NCBI GenBank assembly: GCA_901472505.1
Contig: LR590468.1
Location: 992,001 to 1,056,000 of the forward strand
Origin: Proteus vulgaris
GTDB taxonomy: Bacteria > Pseudomonadota > Gammaproteobacteria > Enterobacterales > Enterobacteriaceae
Direction: 5' to 3'
Length of the DNA: 64,000 bases
This document shows positions 62,044 through 64,000 of the stretch, piece after piece. Numbering within the stretch: position 1 is the stretch's first letter; the number at the start of each line of letters is the position of its first letter. The translations under genes were made by a program, and so were the position numbers. The notes below the pieces were generated by a model that worked only from the letters and a program-made list of their open reading frames with translations, did not search any database and had not been told where the DNA came from.

Positions 62044-62987
62044 TGATTGAACGATTATCCCCGTGGAATTTAGGTGCAACACTTTATATGCCTGCAACTC
62101 GAACCGATATTGCAACAACGATTATCGATCAAAAAATTGAAGGGCTACGCTCTTTAATTATCTGTTTAGAAGATGCGGTTAGTGATGCTGATATTCCCGT
62201 CGCATTAGAAAATTTGGCTACATTATTAAATACATTAGCAAAGCATAAAAAGAACCACGATTGTAGCCATTGGCCACTGCTATTTATTCGTCCTCGCCAT
62301 CCAGAAATGGGTCAATGGATCACCGAACATCTTGATGTCAGTGCTATTGACGGTCTTGTGTTACCTAAATTTACACAAGCTTCTCTGCCTGTTTGGTGGG
62401 ATATTATTGAAAATACACATTTATGTATGATGCCAACACTTGAAACAGAAGAAGTGTTTGATGTTATTCAAATGACAGCACTTGCAAACCACCTCCTGTC
62501 TCACCCTTGCCATAACAGAATTATCGCGTTACGTATTGGTGGTAATGACTTAATGAATGTGATTTCACTAAGACGTAATCGCCAGTTAACACTTTATGAT
62601 GGTCCAATGGGTTACGTCATAAAAATGCTGGTTGCCGTATTTGGTGCTCGTCAATTTGCACTCACTGCCCCTGTTTGCGAGCATATCGATGATCACCATA
62701 TTATGGATAAAGAGCTTGCACTTGATATCGCCAATGGTCTTGTGGGTAAAACAGCAATACATCCAAAACAAATTCACAAGATTGAACAAGCTCTTATGGT
62801 ATCTCAATCCGATCACTCAGATGCCCTGCGTATTTTAAATTCAACTCAAGCGGTATTTAAATCACAAGGTGCGATGTGCGAGCCAGCAACGCATCGCCGA
62901 TGGGCATTAAGTATTTTAACGAGAGCTAAAATTTATGGCATTATTCCTAACCAACAAAATAATGCTCAACGTTTTAATGCAACATAA
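62043..62987 (+). CDS. HpcH/HpaI aldolase, citrate-lyase beta-like, ter-associated
   Basis: This 314-residue TIM-barrel CitE/HpcH-type lyase has LYMPATR near the N-terminus (CoA/phosphate region), IICLEDAVSD (acidic metal-site), LLFIRPRHPEM with the substrate Arg, MPTLETEE, IALRIGGNDLMN and KTAIHPKQI. In primary metabolism relatives split or form C-C bonds with CoA esters. Here it ends the five-gene operon, coupled by a one-base overlap, and is expected to act on the pathway's acyl or keto-acid moiety. Confidence 0.87.
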   Translation: MIERLSPWNLGATLYMPATRTDIATTIIDQKIEGLRSLIICLEDAVSDADIPVALENLATLLNTLAKHKKNHDCSHWPLLFIRPRHPEMGQWITEHLDVSAIDGLVLPKFTQASLPVWWDIIENTHLCMMPTLETEEVFDVIQMTALANHLLSHPCHNRIIALRIGGNDLMNVISLRRNRQLTLYDGPMGYVIKMLVAVFGARQFALTAPVCEHIDDHHIMDKELALDIANGLVGKTAIHPKQIHKIEQALMVSQSDHSDALRILNSTQAVFKSQGAMCEPATHRRWALSILTRAKIYGIIPNQQNNAQRFNAT

Positions 62988-63292
62988 AATACTCTATAGC
63001 AGGTGATGAGCTCAATAAGATAAAATAATGCCCTATCTTGATTTTGATTTATAAGTTTCTAGTTAAAATATGTTATCTTTGACTAGAACTTATAAAAAAC
63101 AAAACCAATTTTTTATTTAAAAAAGTAATTTTTTTATTTCAATTATTATTTGATACTACATTTAATAGGACGCTTATTTTATTTATACTTGTATTACTTT
63201 TGATACTTGTAAATAAAAAGTAAGAACAAGAATAATAAAAGTTAAAGCTAAATATTTTAACACACGAATGACAGAATAAGTGGTAACTAAGC
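62988..63292. promoter_or_regulatory. Intergenic region upstream of terW
   Basis: AT-rich, about 305 bases, no gene. A long imperfect inverted repeat, ATAAGTTTCTAGT (63051-63063) and ACTAGAACTTAT (63082-63093), could be an operator or an mRNA hairpin. A smaller AAGATA…TATCTT stem at 63017-63039 may end the preceding operon. Confidence 0.4.
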
Positions 63293-63778
63293 ATGCAATT
63301 AAGCACTCGTCAGGTCAGAGTCTTTACACTGGCAACCCTTTTAAGCTCGGGAAAAAAGGTTCCAACCATTAAGATTATTTCTGCTCTTGAATGCTCAGAG
63401 CCAACGTTAACTCGCGTTTTAAAAGAGATAAGAGATTCTTATGGCGCTGAAATAAAGTACAGTAAAGCATCCCGTGCTTATCAAATGACCGAACGTGGTC
63501 AGCTTGATAATAAAGCATTGCGCCGTATGCGTGAGGCATTATCAGCCAGTGAAGATCTCCGCCATAATGGAATGGCAAGCCGAGTTTACCTCGATAAAGA
63601 TAAGAAAAAATCGGTTTCACTTTCATTAAAAATGTCTGCATTACGCAAAATTGATAGATTATCTTATCTGAATAATTCTACACGCAGTGAGGCTGTTGAA
63701 TTATTGGTTGATCATTATGTCGAAAATTTAATTCAATCAACACTAGCTGAGAAAGAAAAAAATAAAAAACAAGATTAA
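63293..63778 (+). CDS. terW: Ter-operon transcriptional regulator TerW
   Basis: TerW regulates the ter operon in plasmid and pathogenicity-island systems. The 161-residue protein has an N-terminal winged-helix region (about 1-70; MQLSTRQVRVFTLATLL, then ALECSEPTLTRVLKEIRDSYGAEI as the recognition helix) and a C-terminal ribbon-helix-helix-like segment (about 105-145; KKSVSLSLKMSALRKIDRLSYLNNSTRSEAVELL). The pairing of the two DNA-binding folds suggests an oligomeric repressor or activator. Its place beside the biosynthetic operon rather than beside terZ implies control of both. Confidence 0.88.
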   Translation: MQLSTRQVRVFTLATLLSSGKKVPTIKIISALECSEPTLTRVLKEIRDSYGAEIKYSKASRAYQMTERGQLDNKALRRMREALSASEDLRHNGMASRVYLDKDKKKSVSLSLKMSALRKIDRLSYLNNSTRSEAVELLVDHYVENLIQSTLAEKEKNKKQD

Positions 63779-63800
63779 GAGAGTTAATCATATATAATAA

Positions 63801-63836
63801 AAAACAACTTGATACTACTGTATCAAGTTGTTTTTA
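63801..63836 (+). terminator. terW terminator
   Basis: AAAACAACTTGATA pairs with TATCAAGTTGTTTT around CTACTG, followed by a further T, about 25 bases past the terW stop. The remaining 160 bases to the window end are AT-rich with no feature I can support. Confidence 0.88.
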
Positions 63837-64000
63837 TAATAAAGAAAAATAAATATAAAAATCATTCAACATAATATAATTTATATATTTATTGAATTAA
63901 ATACTTATTTGACCATATATTTCTCCTACCATTAATTAAAAATGTAATTAATTGAATTTATTTATATTTTTATTTGGTTTTAGATTTATAAAAATAGAGT

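Overview
This window is a chromosomal segment of a low-GC gamma-proteobacterium of the Morganellaceae, almost certainly Proteus (P. mirabilis or a close relative). The evidence is enterobacterial gene order (lptD-surA-pdxA-rsmA-apaG-apaH; ygiF-glnE-hldE; rpsU-dnaG-rpoD-ileX) at AT-rich Proteus-like composition, a subtilisin-type autotransporter resembling Proteus toxic agglutinin Pta, and a terZABCDE tellurite operon of the type described in Proteus. Species assignment is inference.

Layout. 1-4.6 kb: end of lptD, then surA, pdxA, rsmA, apaG and apaH on the plus strand. 5-7.5 kb: folA, a LysE-type exporter and an unrecognised AT-rich gene. 7.6-12.7 kb: Pta-like autotransporter protease and ftsP. 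12.9-21 kb, minus strand: plsC, parC, parE, yqiA, cpdA, nudF. 21.2-27.4 kb: tolC, ygiB, ygiC, ygiD, ribB with an FMN riboswitch, ubiK. 27.5-31.5 kb: an alpha-glucoside PTS, a 6-phospho-alpha-glucosidase and a divergent GntR regulator. 31.6-45.7 kb: hldE, glnE, ygiF, ygiM, cca, folB, plsY, tsaD and the rpsU-dnaG-rpoD macromolecular-synthesis operon. 46.0 kb: tRNA-Ile2 (ileX).

Behind that tRNA the sequence becomes accessory. A two-gene locus (46.7-47.8 kb) encodes a small secreted protein with the size and cysteine placement of an AB5-toxin B subunit and, downstream, a secreted pertussis-toxin-S1-like ADP-ribosyltransferase. Both cysteines of the S1 activation disulfide are replaced in it. Two paralogous chemoreceptors follow, separated by the decayed 3' end of a fimbrial subunit gene, then a HAD phosphatase.

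53-63.8 kb holds terZABCDE on the minus strand. Divergent from it is a five-gene plus-strand cluster (ATP-grasp, two phosphoribosyltransferase-type proteins, HAD, CitE-like aldolase) followed by the regulator terW. This matches the Ter stress systems in which membrane-linked TerC/TerD proteins are encoded beside a predicted small-molecule biosynthesis module.

Two further points. ParC appears to carry a tandemly duplicated C-terminal DNA-wrapping domain, making it about 230 residues longer than the E. coli protein. Six minus-strand genes between 10.2 and 32.5 kb (pta, ftsP, plsC, parC, parE, hldE) are broken by small indels, most at mononucleotide runs; since several are essential, these look mainly like consensus errors rather than real pseudogenes. 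I saw no CRISPR array, insertion sequence, rRNA gene or phage module.
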